From Pseudonocardiales bacterium (lineage in GTDB: Bacteria > Actinomycetota > Actinomycetes > Mycobacteriales > Pseudonocardiaceae): a stretch of 62,438 bases of DNA. Location: NCBI GenBank assembly GCA_019241525.1, contig JAFAWY010000056.1:1-62438 (forward strand), given 5' to 3'. A model generated the notes under the pieces. It was not told where the DNA came from. It searched no databases and saw only the letters and a program-made list of their open reading frames with translations. A program made the translations under genes and the position numbers. Shown here piece after piece: positions 25,623 to 33,163 of this stretch (position 1 is its first letter; each line of letters starts with the position of its first letter).

Positions 25623-25920
25623 TTGCGCGACGAATCTCGTGGCGATAATGTCAATTGCTAATTGATTATGCTGCTGGCGGCATCGACATTCAATTCCTTG
25701 ACGAACGCAGATACGGTCAAGACATTGCCGACTCGTGCCACAAATATCGGCATCGTCGGCGCATAACCGTAGAGGGGATCCGCGCCGCGTCGGTCTCGAC
25801 CGGACTCGCCGGGCCGCCGCTCGCCGACCCGCCACCGTTCATCTCGCGCCACCCGACGCTCGTCGCAAGAGCCCTCATGAGCAGCGGCGGGGTGTTGACA
25901 CCACTGCTAGGTTGCCCGAG

Positions 25921-25939
25921 TTAGGTCAGCCATACCTAA
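25921..25939 (+). promoter_or_regulatory. IdeR/DtxR-type iron box before the FhuF-like gene
   Basis: ttaggtcagccatacctaa matches the 19-bp consensus TTAGGTTAGGCTAACCTAA at about 15 positions. It ends 16 bases before the GTG start, so binding would repress initiation when iron is sufficient. Confidence 0.75.
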
Positions 25940-25955
25940 GGATCTGGGAGGAAGC

Positions 25956-26879
25956 GTGGCGCTAGTCGCGGCATCGCCCGCGAAGCCGACGGAAACGACC
26001 GAGCAGCGCTGTCGGCACCCGCTGGCCAGGTCGATGGCGGACGTTAAGGGCGCGGTGACGTCGTTGTCTGTCGAGATGCTGGACGCCTCTGATTCCCCGT
26101 GGCCGCCTGCGCCATGGATTGGATGTGACCGCGCCCTGTCCGATCCATCATTTTTCTCGTGGTGGCACATGATGGTATCGCAACGGCTAATGCGGCAGTA
26201 CGCTCCCACCCAGGATAGGGCTACCGTTCCCGACCGGACCACCGTCGGGTACGTTTTGCGCTGGTATCTGGTCGTACCCAGCTACTTGGGCGCATTGCTA
26301 TTCCACTCCACGCGGCGGGTGCCCTGCTTGGCGCCGCAACAGCTCGGTTTCCGGCTCGATGCCGCAGCGGTCACCGGCATCACGCTTCGACCAGGCCGGT
26401 TTTGGTGCCTCTATAGCGATCCGGAAGCCGGACATCGCGATGCCTCGCCGGTGGCGCACGAGGTGGCGCTTGGTGCGATACTGCGCCAGCAGGTCATTGC
26501 ACATGCCGCCCGCTTTCTCGCCATTTACGGTCCGCTCGTGCGCTTTGGTTGCCACGCGCAGTGGGCAACGGTGACTGACGTGCTGGATAAGGCTTTGCTG
26601 TTCGCCGGCCAGTCGTTCGGCTCGCCTCAAGACGGAGCGGCCGATGCGCAGCTGGTACTCGGCAGCGGCGAAAAACCCCTCACCTCTTCCTCCACAATTC
26701 GCCAGGTCATCGATGACAATGGGCGCGCGCACTGGATCCGCCGGCGCGGCACCTGCTGTTTTCTTTACGCGATGCCTGGGGTCGAGCAGCCGTGCGCCAG
26801 CTGCCCGCGGGTTGACGCCGTCAAGCGGAGCCAAATCCTCGCCACCGTCAACCACACCCAAGATATTTGCAACTCGTGA
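25956..26879 (+). CDS. FhuF-like ferric siderophore reductase
   Basis: 307 residues from GTG 25956, preceded by GGGAGGAAGC. The diagnostic feature is the C-terminal [2Fe-2S] cysteine motif RRGTCCFLYAMPGVEQPCASCP (two adjacent cysteines, then CxxC), as in FhuF, which releases iron from ferric siderophores by reduction in the cytoplasm. Upstream sequence is helical with Trp/Arg-rich segments (WWHMMVSQRL, LRWYLVVPSYLGALL). An iron box overlaps the promoter. It is the first gene of an iron-controlled stretch running to 29.1 kb. Confidence 0.82.
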   Translation: MALVAASPAKPTETTEQRCRHPLARSMADVKGAVTSLSVEMLDASDSPWPPAPWIGCDRALSDPSFFSWWHMMVSQRLMRQYAPTQDRATVPDRTTVGYVLRWYLVVPSYLGALLFHSTRRVPCLAPQQLGFRLDAAAVTGITLRPGRFWCLYSDPEAGHRDASPVAHEVALGAILRQQVIAHAARFLAIYGPLVRFGCHAQWATVTDVLDKALLFAGQSFGSPQDGAADAQLVLGSGEKPLTSSSTIRQVIDDNGRAHWIRRRGTCCFLYAMPGVEQPCASCPRVDAVKRSQILATVNHTQDICNS

Positions 26880-26914
26880 CGTGGGTGGTGGTCTCCACTC
26901 ACGGTATGTAATTT

Positions 26915-26937
26915 TATTAGGTTAGACTAACCTAATA
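26915..26937 (+). promoter_or_regulatory. perfect palindromic iron box before the PhoU-like gene
   Basis: A 23-base perfect palindrome centred on A26926 contains ttaggttagactaacctaa, which is within two changes of the IdeR/DtxR consensus. It lies ~100 bases before the PhoU-like start. It is the best iron box in the window. Confidence 0.88.
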
Positions 26938-27039
26938 GGATAGGCTTACTTCTGGTGGTGCGACGTTGAAGTACTGGCGAGGTTGTGGTTATGCCGCCAT
27001 GTCGCTGCCGTCGGAGTGGGTGAACAGAAGGTGAAGGTG

Positions 27040-27726
27040 ATGCGGGCCGCTCTTGATGCCGAGCTGAATGGGCTGATCGCCAATTTGGCCAGGATGGTCC
27101 GGCTGGCGAGTAGCATGATCAACGATGCGTCGATCGCGCTACATCAAGGTGATCTCGCGCTGGCTGAACGGGTTATCGCTCAGCGTGATGACATCCAAGC
27201 GATCCTCGATGGCATTGAGCAGCGTTGCGTCACCGTGCTTGCCTTGCAAGCTCCGGTTGCTCGGGACTTGCGAGTGGTGGTGGCGGCTCTCCACGCGGTG
27301 GATCACGTGAACCGGATGGCCACCCTCGCCCGCCATATAGCGATCATCACCCGCCTTGGGCGTCCCCACGCAATGAATTCAGGCAAGGTCCGTCCCCTGC
27401 TGGCCCGGATGAGCTTGCTTGTCAGTCAACTCGCCGAGGATGCTGCAGCCGCGATCGAGTACCAGGATCCGCTGTGCTGTCACCGGCTGGCCGTAGCGGA
27501 CGGCGAGGTAGATGCACTGCATCGTCGCTTGACCGGCATCCTGTTCGCTCAGGATTGGTCGCACGGCGTCAAAGAGGCGGTCAATACTGCCCTGATCGGC
27601 CGCTATTACGAGCGCTTCGCTGACCATGCGGTAGCTATCGCACGCCAGGTGTACTACCTGACCACCGGTCGCGTTCCTGAGTTCATCGCGGTGAAGGCGA
27701 CCAGCGCTGCCTCGTGCCGATCATGA
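27040..27726 (+). CDS. phoU: PhoU-family protein
   Basis: 228 residues from ATG 27040 (GAAGGTGAAGGTG upstream). A frame open further upstream and a GTG at 27031 are less likely starts because PhoU proteins begin MRxxYxxxLxxL, here MRAALDAELNGL. Two PhoU three-helix bundles are present: DASIALHQGDLALAERVIAQ with RDLRVVVAALHAVDHVNRM, and EYQDPLCCHRLAVADGEVDAL with IGRYYERFADHAVAIARQV. PhoU normally links Pst phosphate uptake to PhoR signalling, but no pst or pho genes are nearby and a strong iron box lies upstream. I infer iron-dependent expression. Confidence 0.85.
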   Translation: MRAALDAELNGLIANLARMVRLASSMINDASIALHQGDLALAERVIAQRDDIQAILDGIEQRCVTVLALQAPVARDLRVVVAALHAVDHVNRMATLARHIAIITRLGRPHAMNSGKVRPLLARMSLLVSQLAEDAAAAIEYQDPLCCHRLAVADGEVDALHRRLTGILFAQDWSHGVKEAVNTALIGRYYERFADHAVAIARQVYYLTTGRVPEFIAVKATSAASCRS

Positions 27727-27817
27727 CGATCCGATGGCACCGGGCGATCGTCTCCGATGTCCTGTTCACTGACCTGTAACACTTCGCCACAGGGGCCGAT
27801 TACCAGCGCGTCCAAAG

Positions 27818-27857
27818 TTAGGTGAGCCTAACAAAACTTAACAGTAGGCAAACCTAA
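27818..27857 (+). promoter_or_regulatory. two adjacent iron boxes before the secreted helical protein
   Basis: ttaggtgagcctaacaaaa (27818-27836) matches the IdeR consensus at ~15 of 19 positions. A second 19-mer at 27839-27857 (ending aaacctaa) matches at ~14. They are two bases apart, 28 bases before ATG 27885. Tandem boxes are typical of strongly repressed siderophore genes. Confidence 0.75.
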
Positions 27858-27884
27858 CTTACCGTTGCTCTTGGAGGCCCGCGC

Positions 27885-29093
27885 ATGGCTCCCGTCAAAC
27901 GCTTGCTCTTGCTCGCACCCTGTCTCGTTCTCACCCCTGTCTTGGTGCTGGGTACCGGTGGAGTGGTCAGCGCCGCCGCCGCAGCCCCGTCACCAGGCCT
28001 TGGCGGGTCCTCGCCGACCCCGGTCGATGTCTCCAGCGACGCGGCCCAGGGCCTGATCGATCGTGCGCTGTTCCAGTCTCTCCAGTTCCTGTTCCGCCAA
28101 CCACCCAAAAAGGCCCCGACCATGGAGGTTGCCAACCTCAAGACCATCCCGCCATTCATCCAGCGGTGGCAAAACGCCATTGTTCGCCGCGATGTCGCCG
28201 CCGCGATCCAAGCGGGGCAAGATTATGAAGCTGCGTGGCAGGCCGTCGAGGTGTACATCAACCACCGGTCGCTGCCGCTGTACACCGATCTTGAAGTCGA
28301 CACCCAGTTCAAGATCGATGACGGTCTCAAGCAGCCGCAACCCGACTGGCGAACCCTCATGGACCTGGCCCAGCATTTACGTCAGGGGTTTGACGCGGCT
28401 CTCGGTTTTATCGCTGTCCAGCCCCCGCTCAGTCCTCTTTTCGACGACTTGGTGCCCCTGCGAGGCGTCCGGGCCCAGCTACTGATCAGCAACGAGGCCC
28501 TCGCCGCCGGTAACGTTGCCAAGGCAAAAACCTTCTACGGCAAGTTCAAGGTTGGCTACACACCCAGCGTTGCGGGGTTGATCTCGCTGCGCTCGGCTAC
28601 GGCCGCTCAAGAGGTCCAGGCCGCCTCGGATGCCCTGGCGGCGAAATTCAATGCCAATGGCACCGCCGCAGAACTCACTCCGCTTCTCGCCACCCTGCTC
28701 AATCGCTTAGGCTTCGGCGTCAATCTGCTGAATGCTGCGGCTCGAGCGGCGGATCTGCACAAGACTACGGTTACCGATGCTGACAAGGCAGCTTTGACCC
28801 AACTCAACAAGGTGGCGTTAGACCTGAAGCAGGGCACCGCCGCAGCCGGTGACACTTCACCCGGATCACCCTTTGGTGCGGTCCAGCCGGCGCTGGAGGC
28901 CAAGACCCGCTTCGTCAACACCGCGGCCACCCTGCGCACCGCCCTGGTGGCCTACGTCAATGCGGCTCCCGCGCAGAAAGAAGCGGCGAAGAAGACCGCT
29001 CTGGAAGCGGTGGCCCTGGGTCAACAGACCCTAGTGGGTCAGTTCTGGACTGACCCGGCTTTGCAAGCCTTCCTGAACGGGCTGCCTACCTAA
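27885..29093 (+). CDS. iron-regulated secreted helical protein
   Basis: 402 residues with a classical signal peptide (KRLLLLAPCLVLTPVLVLGTG, cleavage near VSAAAAA). The mature protein is almost entirely helical with Ala/Gln/Lys spacing. A repeated layout (RDVAAAIQAGQDYEAAWQAV, later AAGNVAKAKTFYGKFKVGY) recalls the helical periplasmic domains of EfeO and FTR1-type iron-uptake proteins, but I see no M75 HxxE motif. No transmembrane helix follows, so it is probably released or wall-associated. Two iron boxes precede it and tandem hairpins follow. A role in iron acquisition is inferred from regulation. Confidence 0.75.
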   Translation: MAPVKRLLLLAPCLVLTPVLVLGTGGVVSAAAAAPSPGLGGSSPTPVDVSSDAAQGLIDRALFQSLQFLFRQPPKKAPTMEVANLKTIPPFIQRWQNAIVRRDVAAAIQAGQDYEAAWQAVEVYINHRSLPLYTDLEVDTQFKIDDGLKQPQPDWRTLMDLAQHLRQGFDAALGFIAVQPPLSPLFDDLVPLRGVRAQLLISNEALAAGNVAKAKTFYGKFKVGYTPSVAGLISLRSATAAQEVQAASDALAAKFNANGTAAELTPLLATLLNRLGFGVNLLNAAARAADLHKTTVTDADKAALTQLNKVALDLKQGTAAAGDTSPGSPFGAVQPALEAKTRFVNTAATLRTALVAYVNAAPAQKEAAKKTALEAVALGQQTLVGQFWTDPALQAFLNGLPT

Positions 29094-29108
29094 CACCTGA
29101 CCACGCCA

Positions 29109-29175
29109 GGGGCGTGTCCCGGCTCGCCGGGCACGCCCCACTGATGAGTGCAGGCCCAGTAGTGCCGGGGCCTGC
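29109..29175 (+). terminator. tandem hairpins after the iron-regulated gene
   Basis: Hairpin 1 (29109-29139) pairs ggggcgtg with cacgcccc and cccggc with gccggg. Hairpin 2 (29150-29175) pairs gcaggccc with gggcctgc. They begin 16 bases past the stop codon and lack U-tracts. Confidence 0.7.
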
Positions 29176-29203
29176 ACCCCACACGGAGAGACCAAGATCA
29201 GCT

Positions 29204-29314
29204 ATGTCGACAAAAGCCTTGAGTTGCTTCGGCGCGTGCCCTCCCGAGCACACCCGTCCAGAGGCTGAGAGCGGAGCAACACGGCCTGGCATGCTCATCC
29301 CAGCCACCGCGTGA
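29204..29314 (+). CDS. possible 36-residue peptide
   Basis: From ATG 29204 the frame encodes MSTKALSCFGACPPEHTRPE and ends GMLIPATA, with two cysteines in SCFGAC. A GGAGAG lies ~14 bases upstream, further than ideal. It starts directly after the tandem hairpins and overlaps the 3' end of the opposing small gene. It may be a chance frame; no modification enzyme is encoded nearby. Confidence 0.25.
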   Translation: MSTKALSCFGACPPEHTRPEAESGATRPGMLIPATA

Positions 29315-29528
29315 GCAGGTCCCGCAGGGCAGCCGCTTCATCCTCCGCCAACGTGAGCACACAGGCACCTGTGACGTGCGGGTCGAGTTCGATCGTCCCG
29401 TCGCGTTTGCTCACGACCACGTTGGCAAAACCCCTCGGACCCCGGTGCAGCGTGCAGGTCGCGTGGATGACCTTGCGGTTGTGGCAGGTCGGTTTCGTCG
29501 CTGGAGAGTCGCTCGTGCCGTTGGTCAC
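29295..29528 (-). CDS. small hypothetical protein paired with the XRE regulator
   Basis: 77 residues from GTG 29528, beginning 27 bases after the stop of the XRE-TPR regulator gene, so probably cotranscribed. The centre (RGFANVVVSKRDGTIELDPH) looks like a beta-hairpin and the end (LTLAEDEAAALRDLLTRWLG) like an amphipathic helix. Small proteins encoded after XRE/TPR regulators are frequent in actinomycetes. This one does not obviously belong to DUF397. Function unknown. Confidence 0.6.
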   Translation of the reverse strand: MTNGTSDSPATKPTCHNRKVIHATCTLHRGPRGFANVVVSKRDGTIELDPHVTGACVLTLAEDEAAALRDLLTRWLG

Positions 29529-29555
29529 CCTGCAGAGCCCGCGGCCTACATCGTG

Positions 29556-30806
29556 TTAGCTGTCCACACTTCGTGGACGCTGGCTCCCGATTCCGAAACG
29601 GTGACGCAAGCTGTCCAGCTCCCACACCCGCCGGCGAGCGCGACAGTCCAGCGTAAGCACGAGGTCTCGGGCGATCGGATCGTTGCGCATCCGCAGTGGC
29701 GCGAGCCGGTCGGCGGTGTCGAGCGCCCGCAAGGCCTCACCGTCCCTGTCGCCCTCGGCTTGCGCCCAAGATCGTGCGAGGTCAAAGTGCAGCGCTGCGA
29801 TGCGGTCCTTACTACCCAGGGCCTGCAAGTCGATCGGTTCGTGCTGCACACGTTCGGCAACTGCCGGCCCTTGTCCGAGTTCCGCGCCAATGGCGACACG
29901 CCAAACTGCGACGTTGGGGGGCCCGAAGTGCTGTTGCAATCCGTTGCACTCGCCGGTGAGCAACGCAACGCGAGCAGCCTCATCAAGGTGGTCGAAGGCG
30001 GCGGTGGCATCGTTGCCCCGGGCCGCGAAATGGGCGCCCATGAGGTGGAGAAGCCCAAATGTCTCAGCGCCAAGGGTGTTGCCGTCGTGGATAGCGGTCA
30101 ACTGCTGGGCATCATCGATGGCGCGATCGAGCATTCGCACCGCACGGCGCCGACCGCCTGTCCGCGCGATCGATGGGGCTCGGGCGAACATGGCAAACGC
30201 CTCCAGTTCGGGCCGCTCCGCAATTCGAGCCGCGTCGAACGCGCGCTGCGCCGCCAGCTGAGCCAGATGCATATAGCCAAGAGTGGTTGCCAGTACGAAC
30301 CCGTGGTAAGCGGTCTCAGTGATCAGTTCAGCCGCCCGCAGCCGCTCGCGGCCATCACTGGTGGCTAGGTGAACTTGTAACTCGATCAGCACGTCGTCGA
30401 TGCCCTCGCCCGAGGCTCTATAGCTGGCGGTATCTCGCAGCTTCGTGGCTGATTTCACCCAGTAGTCGAGCACGTCCAAAGGGCGCGGCCGTAAATCGGG
30501 TACATCATCGACAGTGGCCTCGTTGAGCCCACGTTCGATCTGAGCGATCACCGCCTTGGCCCGAGCGCTTTCCCTGTCCGGTGGGAGGTAAGGCTGACCG
30601 GTCAGGTCAGCTACAGAACAGTCAAGGGCATTGGCAAGGTCTTCCAGCAGGCCGCGGCGATTAAATCCACGCTGCCCAAGCTCCAGCATCGACAAGTACT
30701 GCTTGCCGACGCCGGTGAGGCCGGCTACAACCTCCAGGCTCAACCCGCGCCGGCGACGGATCATCCGCGCGCGCGCCCCGATCGTCGACGCTTCCTGGGC
30801 GTCCAC
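29556..30806 (-). CDS. XRE-family HTH regulator with TPR-like C-terminal region
   Basis: 416 residues from GTG 30806, which has AGGAG eight bases upstream; GTG 30815 would overlap that site. The HTH spans roughly residues 10-65: IGARARMIRRRRGLSLEVVA, then GLTGVGKQYLSMLELGQRGF. The remaining ~330 residues are helical repeats (AAQRAFDAARIAERPELEAF, MLDRAIDDAQQL, ALRALDTADRL) in the usual layout of signal-receptor actinobacterial regulators. The fragment at 298-879 is the corresponding C-terminal half of a related gene. Target unknown; the small gene just downstream is the natural candidate. Confidence 0.85.
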   Translation of the reverse strand: MDAQEASTIGARARMIRRRRGLSLEVVAGLTGVGKQYLSMLELGQRGFNRRGLLEDLANALDCSVADLTGQPYLPPDRESARAKAVIAQIERGLNEATVDDVPDLRPRPLDVLDYWVKSATKLRDTASYRASGEGIDDVLIELQVHLATSDGRERLRAAELITETAYHGFVLATTLGYMHLAQLAAQRAFDAARIAERPELEAFAMFARAPSIARTGGRRRAVRMLDRAIDDAQQLTAIHDGNTLGAETFGLLHLMGAHFAARGNDATAAFDHLDEAARVALLTGECNGLQQHFGPPNVAVWRVAIGAELGQGPAVAERVQHEPIDLQALGSKDRIAALHFDLARSWAQAEGDRDGEALRALDTADRLAPLRMRNDPIARDLVLTLDCRARRRVWELDSLRHRFGIGSQRPRSVDS

Positions 30807-30969
30807 GAAAACCACTCCTCACCAGTCCCCTCACCGATTTCCGGGGAGTAACCCGGGGGCGGGAGCTTCGGTGAGCAGGTGACCTCAGGCTACTGCCGCG
30901 CTGGCGCGGTCGGCTGCCACGGGTGATCATCTTAGATGACATGTTTGCCCAGGGGCGATGGGAGAAATC

Positions 30970-32616
30970 TCAGCGGCGGAGCAGGGCGGCGGCTCGGGTC
31001 AGGACAACGCCCAGTTCCGAGACCCGGAGGGCACGGAGCCCGACCAGCAGCACCGCACCGCCGAGCAGGGCGATGGCAGTGAGCTCCACTGCGGCGCGTA
31101 CGGGCGACAGCGCGTGGGGGACGAGCGCTCGGACCAGGTAAACGGCGGCCAGCCCGGCGAAAGCGGCGGCGCTCGCAGCCAGGGTGATGCGCGCCACCGT
31201 GCTTGCCATCTGCGGGGTGTTCAGCCGCCCGAGCCGGTAGGACAGCCACACCTGGCCAACAACAGCACCGACGACGAATGACGCCGAGTTGGCTGCGGCC
31301 AGCCCGACCACCACCTGTTGGGGGCTGAGCAGTATCGCCGACAGGATCGACAAGCCGATCTTGCCAATGATCATAAATGCCATAATCACCGTTGGGGTGC
31401 GGGCATCGTCCAGGGCGTAAAACACGCGCAGCTGGAGCAGCACCACGGCGTAGGGCAGCAAGCCGAACGCCGATGCGGCCAGGGTCTGGCCCAGCCGGTC
31501 AGCTTGGGCGAGATCCGAGTGGCCATAGGAGAACAGCACGGTGGCGATCTGCCCACCGGCCACCGTGAACAGTGCCGAGATCGGGAGCAACAGCAGCGCG
31601 GAGATGCGGGTACCCAGTGACAGGTCGGCCACCACCGCGCTGATGTTGCCGTCCGCGGTGGCGCGGCTGATCCGCGGCATCAGCGCGGTGAGAACGGAGT
31701 TTCCCAACACCCCATAGGGCACGATCAGCAGGATCCAGGCGTACGCGTAAGTCGCCACCCCACCGCCGGCGGTGGCCGAGGCGATCCGGTAGGTGACCAC
31801 CAGACCGATTTGGCCGGCCAGCACGTAGAGGAAAACCCATCCGGCCAGCCCGCTGAACGAGGACAGCCGCGGATCCCAACCCCAGCGCCACCGCCACCGG
31901 AGCCCCGAGCGGCACAGTGCCGGCAGCAGCACCGCGGCCTGCACCACAATGCCCAGCGTGGTGCCCAGGCCGAGCACCCACAGTTTGATGTCGCCCATCA
32001 GGTTCGGCTGCAAGCTGATCCGCCCTGGGGTGAGCATGTAGGCGCTGATCACCGCGATCAGCACCAGATTGTTGGCCACCGGCGCCCATGCCGGTGGTCC
32101 GAACACGCCGCGGCTGTTGAGTACGGCCCCGATCAGCGCGGCCAGGCCGTAAAACAGGATTTCGGGAAGCAGCAGGTAGGCGAACGCCGTGGCCAGCGCG
32201 GGACTGGCGTGCGGGCCACCGGTCACCGATAGCCGGATCAGCCACGGTGCCGCGGCCACTGCGGCGGCCGTGCCCACGACCAGGGCGACCGTGCTCATCG
32301 TGAGTAATCGCTGCGCGTAGGTGTCCCCACCGTCGGGGTCGGTGCGCTGGGCGCGAACCAGGACCGGAATCGCCACGCTGGACAGCACCCCACCCAGCAG
32401 CAGCTCGTAGACCATGTTCGGCAGCTCGTTGGCAATGTTGTAAGAGTCGTTGAGGAGTCCGAATCCCAGCGCCGCGGCCAGCAGCAGCTTGGCCACCAGG
32501 CCGGTCACCCGGCTGATCACTGTGGCCAGCGCCATCGACCCCGACGCATGCGCCAACGACCGGTCCGACCACGCCACTCGCCGAGCCGACATCTCCTGGC
32601 GCGGCGAGTGATTCAT
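30970..32616 (-). CDS. murJ: lipid II flippase MurJ (MviN family)
   Basis: About 548 residues from ATG 32616; a GTG at 32658 and ATG at 32592 are alternatives. Some 14 hydrophobic helices fit the MOP-superfamily flippase that moves lipid II to the outer face of the membrane. Family hallmarks are SRVTGLVAKLLLAAALGFG at the first helix, NIANELPNMVYELLLGGVLS, and AYAWILLIVPYGVLGNSVLTALMPRIS in the seventh-helix region. The C-terminal cytoplasmic extension (pseudokinase) of mycobacterial MurJ is absent; it ends in VLTRAAALLRR. It stands alone rather than in the usual parA-trxA region. Confidence 0.92.
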   Translation of the reverse strand: MNHSPRQEMSARRVAWSDRSLAHASGSMALATVISRVTGLVAKLLLAAALGFGLLNDSYNIANELPNMVYELLLGGVLSSVAIPVLVRAQRTDPDGGDTYAQRLLTMSTVALVVGTAAAVAAAPWLIRLSVTGGPHASPALATAFAYLLLPEILFYGLAALIGAVLNSRGVFGPPAWAPVANNLVLIAVISAYMLTPGRISLQPNLMGDIKLWVLGLGTTLGIVVQAAVLLPALCRSGLRWRWRWGWDPRLSSFSGLAGWVFLYVLAGQIGLVVTYRIASATAGGGVATYAYAWILLIVPYGVLGNSVLTALMPRISRATADGNISAVVADLSLGTRISALLLLPISALFTVAGGQIATVLFSYGHSDLAQADRLGQTLAASAFGLLPYAVVLLQLRVFYALDDARTPTVIMAFMIIGKIGLSILSAILLSPQQVVVGLAAANSASFVVGAVVGQVWLSYRLGRLNTPQMASTVARITLAASAAAFAGLAAVYLVRALVPHALSPVRAAVELTAIALLGGAVLLVGLRALRVSELGVVLTRAAALLRR

Positions 32617-32712
32617 CGGCGGCACGCCGCCCAGCACACCACCCCACCTCGCGGCCACACACGGCGGGGCCGCCGCCTCGTCGGTGCTTACCTGCGCGCT
32701 GACACCATGGCC

Positions 32713-32967
32713 CTAGGCAGCCGATCGCTGAATGCGCACCGCCGGTGGCTCCTCGGCGAACTCGAGTATTGCCTCGACCAGCCGGCCAGTACGGGTGTGG
32801 GGTTGCATCCATGCTGGCAGGTCCAGCCCTGCCATGACCTCGAAGGCGAGCACCTCGCCGATCACACCGGGCCACAACCTTTTGGCCTTGGCGGCAGCGG
32901 CTGCGGCCATCCGCTGTGCTGCGTACTGGTCGGCTTCTTGCGAGACCGCGATATGTGCATCAGGCAT
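32713..32967 (-). CDS. hypothetical 84-residue protein
   Basis: ATG 32967 has a good GGAGG seven bases upstream. The protein starts MPDAHIAVSQEADQYAAQRM, continues with an Ala/Lys helix, then GVIGEVLAFEVMAGLDLPAW and RLVEAILEFAEEP. It is soluble and mixed alpha/beta. No family recognised. It is upstream of and co-directional with murJ but separated by ~100 bases. Confidence 0.6.
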   Translation of the reverse strand: MPDAHIAVSQEADQYAAQRMAAAAAAKAKRLWPGVIGEVLAFEVMAGLDLPAWMQPHTRTGRLVEAILEFAEEPPAVRIQRSAA

Positions 32968-33163
32968 CGGAACCTCCTCAGCCAGGCGCCGTGCTCGGCG
33001 CCGGCGTCAGCAGTGGTCGGTCGGTCCTGGTCTACGGGTACCGGTCGCAGGCTGCGCCAACACCAAGATCATCGGTCTGTTCTTTGTGGGCGTCACGCCG
33101 TAATTGAGCGCAAACCAGGCACCCTGCGTACCTCATAGGCAAGAATTTTCCGCCTCAGGGAGG

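Noticed and set aside
25655-25924. 89-codon + frame upstream of the FhuF-like gene
   Set aside because: Overlaps the iron-box promoter, lacks a ribosome site, and an opposing frame is equally long.
31499-32875. 458-codon minus-strand frame overlapping murJ
   Set aside because: Arg/Gly-rich translation typical of an out-of-frame high-GC shadow; murJ in the other frame has clear membrane helices.
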